Positions 31,110 through 42,083 of a stretch of DNA of 64,000 nt are shown one piece after another. The notes beneath the pieces were generated by a model. That model did not search any database. It worked only from the letters and a program-made list of their open reading frames with translations, and was not told the DNA's origin. The translations under genes and the position numbers were made by a program. The number at the start of each line of letters is the position of its first letter. Within the stretch, counting starts at the first letter, position 1. Source of the DNA: Aricia agestis (Eukaryota > Arthropoda > Insecta > Lepidoptera > Lycaenidae); contig NC_056418.1 in the NCBI RefSeq assembly GCF_905147365.1, positions 11,159,262 to 11,223,261 of the forward strand, written 5' to 3'.

Positions 31110-31135
31110 ATACATTTTAAAAAGATGTGGTCGTT

Positions 31136-31335
31136 TTAGGGACCTATCAGACAGAGTGGTCACGCGTTGAAGCATTTGCGTTGGAGCAGTCAGTGTGTGA
31201 CTGAGGAGCAATTCTAACACATTCAGAACTCCTCCTGTGTGAGTATATAGAGATACTCACACGGGAGGCATTCTACAACATAATACAACACAAAGAACAC
31301 AAAACCCTTGACCGCTCTCTGTCTGAGATATCCCA
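31136..31335. mobile_element. Foldback MITE-like unit
   Basis: ACCTATCAGACAGAGTGGTC at the left mirrors GACCGCTCTCTGTCTGAGAT at the right. An inner hairpin (CCTCCTGTGTGAGTAT and its inverse, 31230-31268) lies between. Target duplication unclear. Confidence 0.6.
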
Positions 31336-33368
31336 GGCAATTTCCCATAGTTGCAACTTGCAATGCAGTTTCTAATTGTTATTGGTTTGCCAAATAAAAG
31401 TCTGAAATTATAATATTGTTTTTATCTTTCATCAAAAGTTGGTATTTGAACTCCTTTAATAATAATAAATTAATATTTACACAAGGGATATTTGATTCAT
31501 CTTCTTTGATTTTAAGTGACAAGACCTTGTTTAAGATTTCCGCTGTATAAATATTTTTAGAAGTATAATATAAAAGAGATTTAACACTTGCCTATCTGAT
31601 ACTAGGTTGATAATAAGGTGTAAGACAAATGTAGTACCTATTGATGAAAGCTGTGTATGAATATGTATCTAAGGTAGGTATATTTAAGTGAGAAAATAAA
31701 TGAAAAAACATTTAAGAACGAGTATTTATTAAATTTCTTTTAATTAAAGCTTTTGAGTGAATATATATTATCTTCCTAGGACTTCGTCATCATTACACTT
31801 GCAATTCTTTATTATAAAATGTAGTACTTATAGTATCTCAGTGTTAGCAATCATCCTTTATCCTGAAAAATATTTGGTTCAGCGTACACAGTACTAATAA
31901 TGTAAAATGCCTTACAAGGCACAAAAAAGGGATTATTAAACTTATAAATTGCCTGTTTATGTTACAATAATACCTATTTGAAAGCTCAAAAAAACGTAGG
32001 TGTTCAAGAATGAGTTCAAGTTCAACAAACTATGTTCAACTCATGACATCAACTCTGTTGTAATGCATGTAATTGTAATCCACAAGTTTGATGCATTTCT
32101 AAGACTTTTTCATGGTAGATTATTTAGCGTAGGTATCAAGTAGGTATAGGATATAATAAACTTATCAATTTCTTGCTTAAAACATAATCTCTATAAACTT
32201 AATAACAATATCCAATTATCTTTTTTTTTGTCTCCTTCTTCTTCTCTTTTTTAATTGCCGACTCAGTTAGTTGCCAATGTCAGAGAATTCTTTCTCCTCT
32301 AGATCGCCATGCTTGTGATAATATAAACATGAAGGAGTGTTATTTTCTCAGTGTTTTCATAAAGGGCTTATAAAATACCAAAAAATATAAATAAAACCAT
32401 TTACACATTTATAATAATTACCTTTAAATACAATAAATCGGTGCAAAAGTAACTATTCCTACATTGACCACGTTTTATATTAGAAAATAGTATATTTTAT
32501 AATAAAAAATATTAATCTTTTTTTAAACTATATTTTCATCTTGATTTACAATTTTTCCGTTAGTCGTTATGGCTAAGCCATTTCAATTCCTAAAAAAAAA
32601 AACAATTCCGTTAGTCAAATTTGACGTTCGTGTTTGACATTTCTTAATCCAGTTCAGAGACAAATATTACAGGTTAAAACCATTGAGAAGTAAAAGTGCA
32701 CATGATACGGAAACATAACCATTCACTTTACAACTGTTTACATACCTGCACGGATTAGCTCAGGTTTTGACAAAGTTAATGATAGGGGGGCTGTCTGATA
32801 TAATATAAAGCAATAAGAAAAAAAGATGTGACAAATAAAAAAAAGAGAAAAATATTAAAAAAGAGACAAAATAAAAAATAACGAATACAGCAAACCCTGA
32901 TAATGTTAGGGGACGGAAAAAAAGTTTTCCTGTTTTGACAGCCCTAGAGGCACCCCCGGGGCACGCATTCGAATGTTACTAAACACTCACTATATCGTAC
33001 AAACGTAATTTTAAACAACATTTTGCGAAATTAAATATTTTGTAATACGTTTTTGTGGGACGGGAATTGGACGTTTGAACTTAGGAATGAGTTTGGGACG
33101 GTAATGAATTAAGAAAAATACTATAACTATTGTTTTTTTTTATTAACTACAAAGAGAAGAGGTTTGTCTTTGCATTGAATAGCAATCGAACTGATTTCAA
33201 TTAAATATAGTATAGATATACAAATTCATCCTGCGGTGAAAGGCATAATATTATATTATTATGCCTTTTCCTGCATTTTTTTTGCATTTTCCTGCAAAAA
33301 AATTTTTGGTTTCTGCGGCATATTAAGTTTGAACTAACTTTTCGGAAAAGTCTAGTATTACATTACAA
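31336..33368. other. Long unassigned AT-rich stretch
   Basis: About 2 kb without any family copy, inverted termini or domain-like frame. Small palindrome at 33239-33262 (AAAGGCATAATA/TATTATGCCTTT). It could be unique intronic or intergenic DNA. Confidence 0.4.
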
Positions 33369-33565
33369 TTTTTAGGGTTCCGTACCCAAAGGGTGAAAAC
33401 GGGACCCTATTCATGAGACTTCGATGTCTGTCTGTCCGTCTATCTGTCAGCAGGCTGTATCTCAAGAACCACTACAGCTAGACTTCTGAAATTTTCACAG
33501 ATTGTGTATTTCTATTGCCGTTATAACAACAAATACTAAAAACAAAATAATTTATTTCAACTTAC
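33369..33565 (+). repeat. P1 repeat, 5' part only
   Basis: TTTAGGGTTCCGTACCCAAA, CTGTCTGTCTGTCCGTC and GAACCACTACAGCTAGACTT match the start of the copy at 45105. The 3' half is absent. Confidence 0.8.
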
Positions 33566-33979
33566 TAAAACATTGGTAAATTTTACACTTCCTTACATTT
33601 TACGTACATTATTTCTTTTTTTACTGAGACTTTGGCTTTTTCCCATTTTCTATAAAAGTAATCAACCCCCAGATTAAGGGGTGGTCGCTGGTCAGTATCG
33701 CCGCCATCTCATCTCCGGCGTCATTAGTTAATGCTCAGATTTAATCAGTTCCGGGCCAGCCGATGTTATCGAAGTCGTTACCCGACGCCCCACACTTCCA
33801 TACAAATTCATACAACCCCCATACAAATACATACAACCTTCATACACGTCATAATATCCTATTATGGGGTGTTTGATCGAAACGCAACTTTAAATTTGTA
33901 ATTTTAACCGAGTTTGCTCTTGAAGAGGAAGGACATTTTGATGTGGTCGTGTAAAATACATTGTAAATTGATTTTCTAT
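33566..33979. other. Unassigned stretch
   Basis: Short direct repeats of CATACAAATTCATACAA type near 33795. No gene. Confidence 0.35.
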
Positions 33980-34416
33980 AGCTATGTCCACACTGTGCAC
34001 TTTCATCTTCAATTTTCGTCATCAACTTTCATATTATTGGCGCATTCAATAATAATGCGTCAAGGAACGCAACGCCAATATTGTCATTTTTGAAGTTTTG
34101 GATACGGTCAGAGGGCATGCGTCGCGGGCATGCCTCACGTTCGATGTTGACTGCGCTATAACGCATGCCCTTGACGAACAGAAAAAGGCACAGTGTGGAC
34201 AAAGCTATTGGCGCATTCAATAATTGAATGCGTCAAGGAACGCAACGCCAATATTATCATTTTTGAAGTTTTGGATACGGTCAGAGGGCATGCGTTGCGG
34301 GCATGCCTCATGTTCGCTGTTGACTGCGCTTTATAGCGCAGTCAACAGCGAACGTTATCGCATGTGTTATCGCATGCCCTTGACGAACAGAAAAAGGCAC
34401 TGTGTGGACAAAGCTT
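33980..34416. mobile_element. MITE with tandemly duplicated body
   Basis: Left end AGCTATGTCCACACTGTGCA mirrors two right ends, GCACAGTGTGGACAAAGCT (to 34206) and GCACTGTGTGGACAAAGCT (to 34415). The body unit ATTGGCGCATTCAATAAT...AAAGCT occurs twice in tandem (A 34036-34206, B 34207-34416). Unit B contains an extra hairpin that A lacks. Confidence 0.85.
34312..34353. repeat. Perfect hairpin, 19-nt arms, 4-nt loop, in MITE unit B
   Basis: Arms 34312-34330 and 34335-34353 around TTAT. Unit A at the same place simply continues GACTGCGCTATAACGCATGC, so the second arm in B was added by fold-back copying. Confidence 0.95.
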
Positions 34417-34671
34417 ATAAGAATGATGACACATTTTTATGGTAGGTACAGCTTGTCTAATTTGGGCAAGCTTTATCTCGAAGCATTGTCATAAATTTTC
34501 ATACTTCCTTTGAGATTCTATATTCAGGTCAACTTGGGGAAGTCCGTCTGGGGGTAAGTCCATCTAGCGGCAATAACTTCTTTTTAACGACTAGATTCAT
34601 ATGGCTCAGTGGGTAAAACAGTATTGCAGAGTTAGTTTGATCTAAGGAACAGGCATGTCGCTACTAACTAA
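34417..34671. other. Unassigned stretch
   Basis: Nothing recognised; short AAGTCCGTCTGGGGG/TAAGTCCATCT similarity only. Confidence 0.35.
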
Positions 34672-35312
34672 AGGAAAAACCGGCCAAGTGCGAGTTGGAC
34701 TCGCCCATGAAGGGTTCCGCAGTAGCAATAAGGTTTATTTTTATGAAATTAAGAGGTTTTTGATTTATTTTCATATTTCAGTTGATTTAATGGAAGTTAA
34801 ATTAAGGTTCACCATTTATGACGTATAAAAAAACTACTGGCTAGATCTCGTTCGACCAATTTTCGTTGGTAGTTTTTGTAGTAATGTACATCATATATTT
34901 TTTTTGACTTATCATGTCCCTACTTTAGAAGTTAGAGGGGACACACACATACATTTTACCAATTTGGAAGAGTGTCTCTCGCAAACTATTCAGGTTAGAA
35001 AAAAATGATACTAGAAGTCTTGATATGATTTTTGAAGACCTATATACCCCACACGCTTAGGTCAGATGAAAAAAAAATGTTTTTGTTTCAATTGTATCTA
35101 TGGGGACCCCTAAAATTTTTAATATTTTTTCCATTTTTGTATCAAAATCTTAAAGCGGTTCACAGACTACATCTACTTACCAAGTTTCAATAGTACAGCT
35201 CTTATAGTTTCGCGAAAAGTGGCTGTGACATACGGACGGACGGACAGACAGACAGACATGACGAATCTATAAGGGTTCCGTTTTTTGCCATTTGGCTACG
35301 GAACCCAAAAAA
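34672..35312 (-). repeat. P1 repeat copy (full length, inverted)
   Basis: Reverse complement of 5126-5775 over its whole length, from AAAAACCGGCCAAGTGCGAG to GGCTACGGAACCC. Confidence 0.85.
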
Positions 35313-35751
35313 TGAACTTAAAAAACTTCGATAGTGCGATGCAGGATGAACTAGTTGTTTCATTATCATTCTTTTATAACAATATACCAACAAACACATT
35401 TGTTTAACTGTAAATCATTTGACACCTATTTTTTTACATCGCGAAAAATGTTTAACATTTTCCGTGAAAATTGAAACTAATCGTTTAATACTACCCTTTG
35501 TCGGATTCACAATAGTCAGCCGTGACTCGAATAGAAATTAGTGCGAAATTTAATATTCCTGAAAGCGTAACAAATAATAAAACGCCATAAAAATGCCAGT
35601 TATATCGCGAATTACGAGGCCGTTTTCACGGAAAACACCGTAATATAAATCTAATTATGCTTTAATTCAATGAACTATGAAGTTTCTTTCTTGATACTAG
35701 AGTAGAAGCTTGATGTTTACGTAATGGTCATTACTCATTAGTCATTACTCA
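35313..35751. other. Unassigned stretch
   Basis: No repeat or gene recognised. Ends with repeated CATTACTCATTA units (35729-35752). Confidence 0.35.
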
Positions 35752-35754
35752 TTA

Positions 35755-35992
35755 AGGAGTGAGCACACTGAGACGGGCCGTGCCGGGGCTCAGCGTGCCG
35801 GGGCTCATCGCAAAAATCCGTCTCCATACAATTGTATGGAGGCGGAGACATACAAATTTGTATGGAAGCGGATGCGCGTATCGCACACTGTGTCGGATTT
35901 CCGCTTTCATACAAATTGTATGAAGGCGGATTTTTGTGATGAACCCCGGCACGTTGAGCCCCGGCATGGCCCGTCTCAGTGTGCTCACTCCT
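35755..35992. mobile_element. TTA-flanked foldback MITE (238 bp)
   Basis: AGGAGTGAGCACACTGAGAC plus GGGCC at the left mirrors GGCCCGTCTCAGTGTGCTCA plus CTCCT at the right, with TTA outside both ends (35752-35754, 35993-35995). Inner CCGGGGCTCA and ATACAAATTGTATG blocks are also inverted. PIF/Harbinger-type duplication. Confidence 0.88.
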
Positions 35993-36116
35993 TTAATCCC
36001 ATTATATTAGAATTTTTTTGTGCTTCCAATAAAAATATTAAGAAGGATCTAGAAGGTTTGAAAGAGATATAATATGATTCTTCTTTGCAATTTGAGGCTA
36101 TCTTAATGATTATATC

Positions 36117-36690
36117 TATGGACGCTTCACACCACGTCAGACTGGCCCCGTGCTAAGTACCTGAAGGACTTATGTTACGGGTACCAGTACCATAAATAAT
36201 ATTTAGGATTATTATTATATGATACACATATTTATACGTGGGAGAGCCATGCTTCGGCACGAATGGGCCGGCTCGACCGGATAAATACCACGTTCTCACA
36301 GAAAACCGGCGTGAAACAGCGCTTGCGCTGTGTTTCGCCGAGTGAGTGAGTTTACCGGAGGCCCAATCCCCTAATCCCTACCCTATTCCCTTCCCTACCC
36401 TCAACTATTCCTTTTCCTTCCCTTCCCTACCCTCCCCTATTACCCTATTCCCTCTTAAAAGGCCGGCAACGCACTTGCAGCTCTTCTGATGCTGCGAGTG
36501 TCCATGGGCGACGGAAGTTGCTTTCCATCAGGTGACCCGTTTGCTCGTTTGCCCCCTTATTTCATTTAAAAAAAATACAAATCCATGACCCAGGAAGTTT
36601 TGAAAACTTTTTGTTTCGTCGGCGGGATTTAAACCCGCGACCCCCGGCTTGAGCTACCAACACCTACCAACTGAGCCACAGAGGTCGTCA
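36117..36690 (-). mobile_element. SINE-T (tRNA-derived) copy 1, interrupted by SINE-M
   Basis: Minus strand: GACGACCTCTGTGGCTCAGT then TGGTAG is a pol III A-box region (36664-36678 inverse), and GGGTTTAAATCCC (36624-36636) a mutated B box. The body ends ACGTGGTGTGAAGCGTCCAT. SINE-M sits inside at 36232-36575; the uninterrupted paralogue at 60356-60626 shows the empty site. The tRNA-like part has mismatched stems and lacks a tRNA 3' end, so it is not a tRNA gene. Confidence 0.88.
36232..36575 (+). mobile_element. SINE-M, full length, inside SINE-T
   Basis: TATACGTGGGAGAGCCATGC head, pyrimidine-rich CCCTACCCTATTCCC body with an extra repeat block, GGTGACCCGTTTGCTCGTTT and a poly(A) end. GGCTCGACCGG in the head resembles a pol III B box. 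Similar to Metulj-type lepidopteran SINEs, from memory of that family. Confidence 0.88.
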
Positions 36691-37812
36691 AATTCAGTCG
36701 GAAATTGTGCATCATAATCCATTTTTGACAAAAAATTCACTTTGTGGATCTAACGTTGCATATCCCAAGAAGCATTATTATCTCCTGTAAAATGCAAATG
36801 ATGTTATTAAATTCAGGGATACCTATCACCGGTCAAAATCCATCAGCGTCTATGGATATTATTACAACATGAACGATTCACACCACGTCCACCCAGTTTC
36901 GGGGTAAGATCCGCCCGAGGTAAGATACTTATACCATCAGAAGGGTACAAAGTGCAAACAAGGAAATCAAATTAAGGGCTTATGCTACCACAAGCCCTTT
37001 TGCAGCGTTCGGGAAATATTAGTTTTGTTTTACTAAAGAAGTTCAAATGTTTTTAACCTCAAAAAGATGCGAGAGAAAAGAAGAATATAGTTTTTTATTA
37101 CTAATGTCTTGCGTTATCCATAAAAGTTACTAAATTTGTAAAAGTATGTTAAAGTAGGTAGTAAACTCAATTTGAAGGAATTTGGTATGGAATCCTTTGA
37201 ATCCCAGGAAATTATTATATGTGCATCAAAAAAATTTTTACGGAAAAATGTACGTTTTTCAACGCAAAGATATTGTACTTACCTAGTTTGACGACATATT
37301 TCTAAAGTACCTATTCATCTTTAACCACTTTCATCGATTTATTCACTCTCTTCATTCTTGGTCGAGACGCCCCATGTCTATGATAGATTAATGATGCATA
37401 TAGTTTATCTGCTGACACGCCTGGTCGGGACAAATCGCCCCTATGCCTGACCACTTTCAGTTCGTCCCCTGTGCTCGAAGTTCGTCCCCTGTGCTTGAAG
37501 TTCGTCTCCCGGCAAAGTACCCCAGTATCGTTTGTTTTATTGCACTCAGCGCATGAGATTGAATATCTATTATTTATTAAGGGGGGTATTTTTAGAGGTT
37601 ATAAATTTAAGATTAAAGGAAAACTGCAGTGTAGGGACGCGACACACATATATACACTTTATAGTGTGGTTTAGCATGGGCTTAAATAATGTTACGGACA
37701 CATAGAGCCATCTAGCGTCACACCAGCGCAACTTAAATAAGGATCCGATTCTTACATACATAGAAATAAATTCGAATATAAGTACCTTTTTCGCAAAAAT
37801 TCATTTATCTCT
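36691..37812. other. Unassigned stretch with small repeats
   Basis: 36878-36893 (GATTCACACCACGTCC) is a scrap of SINE-T. 36900-36925 has GGGGTAAGATCC/GAGGTAAGATAC. A three-unit 20-bp minisatellite is at 37459-37509. No gene. Confidence 0.4.
37459..37509 (+). repeat. 20-bp minisatellite, ~2.5 units
   Basis: AGTTCGTCCCCTGTGCTCGA, then the same with TTGA, then a diverged third unit AGTTCGTCTCCCGGC. Confidence 0.9.
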
Positions 37813-37904
37813 CGAGAACCGGACTTTTTTTTTCCGGGACAAAAAGTATCTTATATAAGGATATAAGATACTTTTTGTCCCGGAAAAAAAAAGTCCGGTT
37901 CTCG
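37813..37904. repeat. Perfect hairpin, 44-nt arms, 4-nt loop
   Basis: Arms 37813-37856 and 37861-37904 are exact reverse complements around AAGG. The arm sequence includes the C1 motif CCGGGACAAAAAGTATC. The normal C1 continuation is missing and replaced by the mirror copy. Confidence 0.97.
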
Positions 37905-37921
37905 ATGAATGATTCTCGATG

Positions 37922-38275
37922 AAATTATATATAACGAGTATTTTACTGCCACAATTTTTTTCAGGGTCCCGTTTGTATTACTAAAATGTGGATCGATCGC
38001 AGGCTGTCTTACTCGCACGCTGTTAAAACTGTAAGCTTATGTGTCTTTCTGTATGTCTGTTATCTCCTCACGTTTAAACCGCTGTACCGATTTTGATGAA
38101 ATTCGGTATAGAGATACTTTAGGTCCCGCGACCTTTCGCGGGACCTAAAGTATCTATAAAGCTTACAGTTTTAACAGCGTGCGAGTAAGACAGCCTGCGA
38201 TCGATCCACATTTTAGTAATACAAACGGGACCCTGAAAAAAATTGTGGCAGTAAAATACTCGTTATATATAATTT
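37922..38275. repeat. Nested palindrome, 117-bp perfect outer arms
   Basis: Outer arms 37922-38038 and 38159-38275 are exact reverse complements. The 120-bp centre holds a C1 start (CTGTATGTCTGTTATCTCCT at 38050) that runs into an inner perfect hairpin (19-nt arms 38112-38130, 38137-38155). No transposon ends with target duplication are visible. Confidence 0.97.
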
Positions 38276-38588
38276 ATGAAAGGACGCGTGCTTACCATTT
38301 ATTTGCTCTAAGAAAAATACATTCAGAAAAATAACAGGCATTAAAGTGTACATTAATTAAAATGAAACCTATTTAAATTAGTAACATTACATGCATGCGA
38401 GCATGAGCACGGCCATCATGCAAAATCGTGACAAGTCGCAATTTCTGTATAATTTCGGTATATGTTTATGGTTTGAAAATAACATGCTAATTGTACACTC
38501 GTAAATAACTTGAATAAGTAACAAGTTCATAAATGCAGTTGGAAATTGAATTTGAACGTTGTGTACAAATAAATCTAACTTCTTATTG
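38276..38588. other. Unassigned stretch
   Basis: Nothing recognised. Confidence 0.35.
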
Positions 38589-39227
38589 CAGGGTTCCCAA
38601 TCTTTTTCAGCCTACGGCGCACTTACACGTCGCAATATTTTGTCACGACGCCCTTCTCTACCTAGCTATTACAAAAAGATACTTAAATTTTTTATGATAT
38701 AAGGGGGCAAACGAGCAAACGGGTCTCTTGATGGAAAGCAACTTCCGTCGCCCATGGACACTCGCAGCATCAGAAGAGCTGCAGGTGCGTTGCCGGCCTT
38801 TTAAGAGGGAATAGGGTAATAGCGGAGGATAGGGATGGGAAGGAAAGGGAATAGGGGAGGGTAGGGAAGGGAAAGGGTAGGGGATTGGGCCTCCGGTAAA
38901 CTCACTCGGCGAAACACAGCGCAAGCGCTGTTTCACGCCGGTTTTCTGTGAGAACGTGGGATTTCTCCGGTCGAGCCGGCCCATTCGTGCCAAAGCATGC
39001 TCTCCCACGTATAAATAAACACCTTTGATGATTATAGTTAGGTTAAGCAGGTAAATAATAATGAACAATATATATTTAATCTTCTGCCTGCTTAATATAA
39101 TTAATATTATTATTTTATTTTATACTATTTGTGGTTTCGGATAGTGGAGGATCGACTCACGGCACGGCGCCCCTCTTGCCTTTCCACGGCGGACCAGGGC
39201 GCCGCGGCGCACATTTTGGGAACCCTG
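38589..39227. mobile_element. hAT-type non-autonomous element containing a SINE-M
   Basis: Termini CAGGGTTCCCAATCTTTTTC and CACATTTTGGGAACCCTG are inverted, with GC-rich subterminal GGCGCAC blocks. Flanks TCTTATTG (38581-38588) and ACTTATTG (39228-39235) match at 7 of 8 bases, the 8-bp duplication of hAT elements. SINE-M lies inside at 38688-39015, so the original element was about 310 bp. Confidence 0.88.
38688..39015 (-). mobile_element. SINE-M, full length, inside a hAT element
   Basis: Poly(T) side at 38688 and head CCCACGTATAAAT at 39015, i.e. inverted. The usual landmarks GCAACTTCCGTCGCCCATGG and GGCCTCCGGTAAACTCACTC are present. Confidence 0.85.
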
Positions 39228-39424
39228 ACTTATTGCTTTATTTTTAGCCGACTTTGCGGTGAAGAGCTACGTCGTCTTTTGAATGTATCTTACACTCCAA
39301 AAACTTGTACTAGTAAAATGCAAAAGTGTTTTTTCTGTCTGCTAACTTTATTGCACATGCCATGAAATGGTGAAAGTTATGAAGCCAAACGTGCCAAAAT
39401 ACATTTTACATTAGATTAGGTTTG
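39228..39424. other. Unassigned stretch
   Basis: Nothing recognised beyond the flank of the hAT element. Confidence 0.35.
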
Positions 39425-39502
39425 CACGACTGCGTTGCTCCACAGTACCTGTATCGCGCGGAAACCGTACATTTTCCTGGGATGAAAACTATCCTTAAGT
39501 AT
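39425..39502 (-). repeat. C1 repeat fragment, interrupted by SINE-M
   Basis: CGCGCGGAAACCGTACATTT and CTGGGATGAAAACTATCCTT follow the C1 order on the minus strand until the SINE poly(T) begins. The rest of C1 is not seen after the SINE. Confidence 0.65.
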
Positions 39503-39843
39503 GTTTTTTTTTTAATGAAATAAGGGAGCAAACGAGCAAACGGGTCACCTGATGGAAAGCAACTTCCGTCGCCCATGGACACTCGCAGCATCAGAAGAGC
39601 TGCAGGTGCGTTGCCAGCCTTTTAAGAGGGAATAGGGTAATAGGGGAAGGTAGGGATGGAAAGGGAACGGAATAAGGGAGGATAGGGAAGGAAATAGGGT
39701 AGGGGATTGGGCCCCCGGTAAACTCACTCACTCGGCGAAACACAGCGCAAGCGCTGTTTCACGCCGGTTTTCTGTGAGGACGTGGTATTTCTCCGGTCGA
39801 GCCGGCCCATTCGTGCCGAAGCATGGCTCTCCCACGTCATAAA
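39503..39843 (-). mobile_element. SINE-M, full length, in C1
   Basis: Inverted copy with poly(T) at 39504-39512 and the head inverse GAAGCATGGCTCTCCCACGT near 39835. A doubled CACT gives ACTCACTCACTCGGCG. Confidence 0.85.
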
Positions 39844-39879
39844 TTTCTTTCCCGAAGCACAAAGTTTCATACCCATCTA

Positions 39880-40206
39880 ACAGCCATACCGCACGACGCG
39901 GTGCGGCGCCGCACAAGAGCCCATCTCGCCGGAATACCGGCCACACGGTGAGCAGTGCCGCAACGTTTTGCAGTACTGTAGCAGCGACGGACTAGAGCTC
40001 CACCAATACATACACACGCGCACCGGAATCGAGACGAGGCGGGGAGGGGTCCCCGCCTCGTCTCGATTCCGGTGCGCGTGCGGTGCCGGTGCAGCGCCGG
40101 AACGCACCGGACGGCGCCGTGTGCCATACCATACATTTTTATATGAAACCGGAGCGGCACCGGTCAGGCGCCGCACCGCCGCCACACCGCATCATGTGGC
40201 GTGGTA
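39880..40206. mobile_element. Very GC-rich foldback unit
   Basis: CACGACGCGGTGCGGCGCCG near 39893 and CAGGCGCCGCACCGCCGCCA near 40166 are inverted. A perfect hairpin with 30-nt arms (40015-40044, 40051-40080) sits in the middle. The composition is sharply different from the surroundings. Probably a MITE; termini not certain. Its overlapping open frames on both strands are side effects of the GC content. Confidence 0.6.
40015..40080. repeat. Perfect hairpin, 30-nt arms, 6-nt loop
   Basis: Exact arms around AGGGGT; the outer GCGGTGCCGG blocks extend the symmetry loosely. Confidence 0.95.
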
Positions 40207-40298
40207 CTAAATCGGTGCACCGGTTTTAGCGTAAAGATATAACAATCGGACATTTCTGTTTGAACCATTGAATAGGTATTAGTCTGGACTCAGGAGTG

Positions 40299-40555
40299 TA
40301 CAAGTTGTAACAAAACTAAGTGATAATACTTTAGCGTGTGTATGTGTTCCTTATGTTGAGTTCACTGTAAAAGTGGCAGCTTTGAAAGAGCAAAAATTTT
40401 TTTCGATTTGTATGCAAACGTCTGCGCCTCATGAGTTTTCCCATACAAAAGTTAAACATTTTTTTGGTCTATCAGCGCTGCTATTTTCACAGTGAACTCT
40501 TTATACCCGTACACACCCTAAAGTATTATCACTTAGTTTTGTTACACCCTGTATA
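40299..40555. mobile_element. MITE-2 copy 2
   Basis: TACAAGTTGTAACAAAACTA then AGTGATAATACTTTAG at the left; CTAAAGTATTATCACTTAGT then TTTGTTACACCCTGTATA at the right. Best-preserved termini of the family. Confidence 0.88.
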
Positions 40556-41766
40556 ACTAGCAAACTGGTCCATTTGCAGTAGTGTCAGGGTCGGATCGCG
40601 AGGCCGGGGGCCCGGGGGCGCGGGCGCGGGGGCAACGGGGGTGTAAATTAATTAATCCATTCAATATCGGCCGCTAATGGACTTTTGTTGTGATTCCTCC
40701 CGGTGTCTATCTCGGACGTAGAGAGGGAAAATTAGATATGGCTTTTAGAAACAGTTATGTAACTGTGACGTGTTGATATTTAGTTTTTCCTTTTTAAATC
40801 TGTAGGAATATTATGACTGTTTCTAAAAGAATATCTTTGACTGCAACTCAGCGCCCAGTCGAATTAGAAGTTTTATGGCGGAACTATAAGTGCTTTTTCT
40901 ATTAAATATATCTCTTCTACTATTGCGATGTAGCTATTTTTTTTTAATTTATTAACATTATCAATTTCTTTCTATTTCACAGCTTTTTAACTAAAGCTAT
41001 TTTTCATTTGTTTTAACTTATAATTGAGTTGCATACAGTTTGTTGCTCTAATTTAGCTAAGGCGTATCTAAAAGTTCTTAGTTATGTGGTCTCAGCATTT
41101 GTCCCTAACATAACTAAAAACAGAAGGGACGGCCGGACGGACCTCTGCAGTGTTTCACTAATTTATTTATAAACTACCTCACTTTATTGTTATTCAATTA
41201 AATTGTTTGAATTTATCGAGGCAAAAATATTATGATTTATTCATTAGAGCGAGCTGACAAATCGCCCATTGCATAATTTTAGTTTAAAAGCTACAACAAT
41301 AAATCATAATTTTTTTACCGCACTTAATTTCATGGCACATTTTATGTGCCAAAATATTTCGCTCCAGTTTTGTAGTAATATAGCTATTGCTAAACTAGCG
41401 AGGAATATTTCACTTCTTTTGTACCAAAGTGAAAGCCTACTATTACAAAAATACGTAATTTACCTTGTAAATAATTAGTTTTATTCCACAAAGTCACAAA
41501 CATGTCGTTAATTCTTTCTTATCAGGGCCCATTAGGTGCGCCGTGACTACGCCCCTGTCTTTGTTTTTGTCCTAATTACTTCCGAGGCGTTATTGTGTTA
41601 TGAATTATGAGGTTTTTTCGCCTTTTGTACGGAACTACAAGGAGTCTTGTGCCATTTAGATGATATGGAGGCGAGGATGCGACATTTGGTCAAGTTAGAT
41701 CAAGAGATAATACACGGTACTGCAGACCGAATAAAAAGTATAGACAGATTTTTACGCATAACCAGC
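40556..41766. other. Unassigned, with one GC-rich patch
   Basis: 40595-40650 is extremely GC-rich (GGGGGCCCGGGGGCGCGGGC), with no partner found. The remainder is AT-rich, no gene. Confidence 0.35.
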
Positions 41767-42083
41767 AAGATATGAACGTTCAAAAACCCCAAAAAAAATG
41801 GCCAGATTTTCCGCTGTGTTTAAACGTCCAGAAAACAGATTTGGCTAGATTATACAAAAAAAGCAAAACATAGGAACACAGCTCAAGCCTTTCTTTAATC
41901 TTTAGTGAAAAAAGTACTTAAATCGGTTAAGTTTTGGAGAAGGAATCAGGGGACAACGAATCGTTGATTTTCTGCAGTTGCCTCTATCGCGTTCTGCGGT
42001 ATAGGCTTGAGGTAAGGGAGACAGCTATAGATATGACACGTACTTTTTTTTCTTTTCTGTAGCCCCTGTTGTATCCTCTTAAG
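41767..42083 (+). repeat. Duplicated ~315-bp repeat unit, copy 1
   Basis: AAGATATGAACGTTCAAAAA to TAGCCCCTGTTGTATCCTCT; almost identical to 43252-43565. Non-coding. Confidence 0.9.

Noticed and set aside
36593..36690. tRNA gene with internal A and B boxes
   Set aside because: Same sequence with a longer body occurs at 60516-60626, the stems are mismatched and there is no acceptor 3' end; it is the head of a tRNA-derived SINE.
38658..39068. 136-codon minus-strand frame rich in Pro/Ser/Tyr
   Set aside because: It lies in a SINE-M copy; the same frame recurs in other SINE-M copies (39545-39727, 58793-58984) and reflects the pyrimidine-rich body.
39867..40210. Several 80-100-codon frames on both strands in a GC-rich block
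   Set aside because: Open on three frames because the foldback unit is GC-rich and stop-poor; Arg/Ala/Pro composition mirrors the palindrome.
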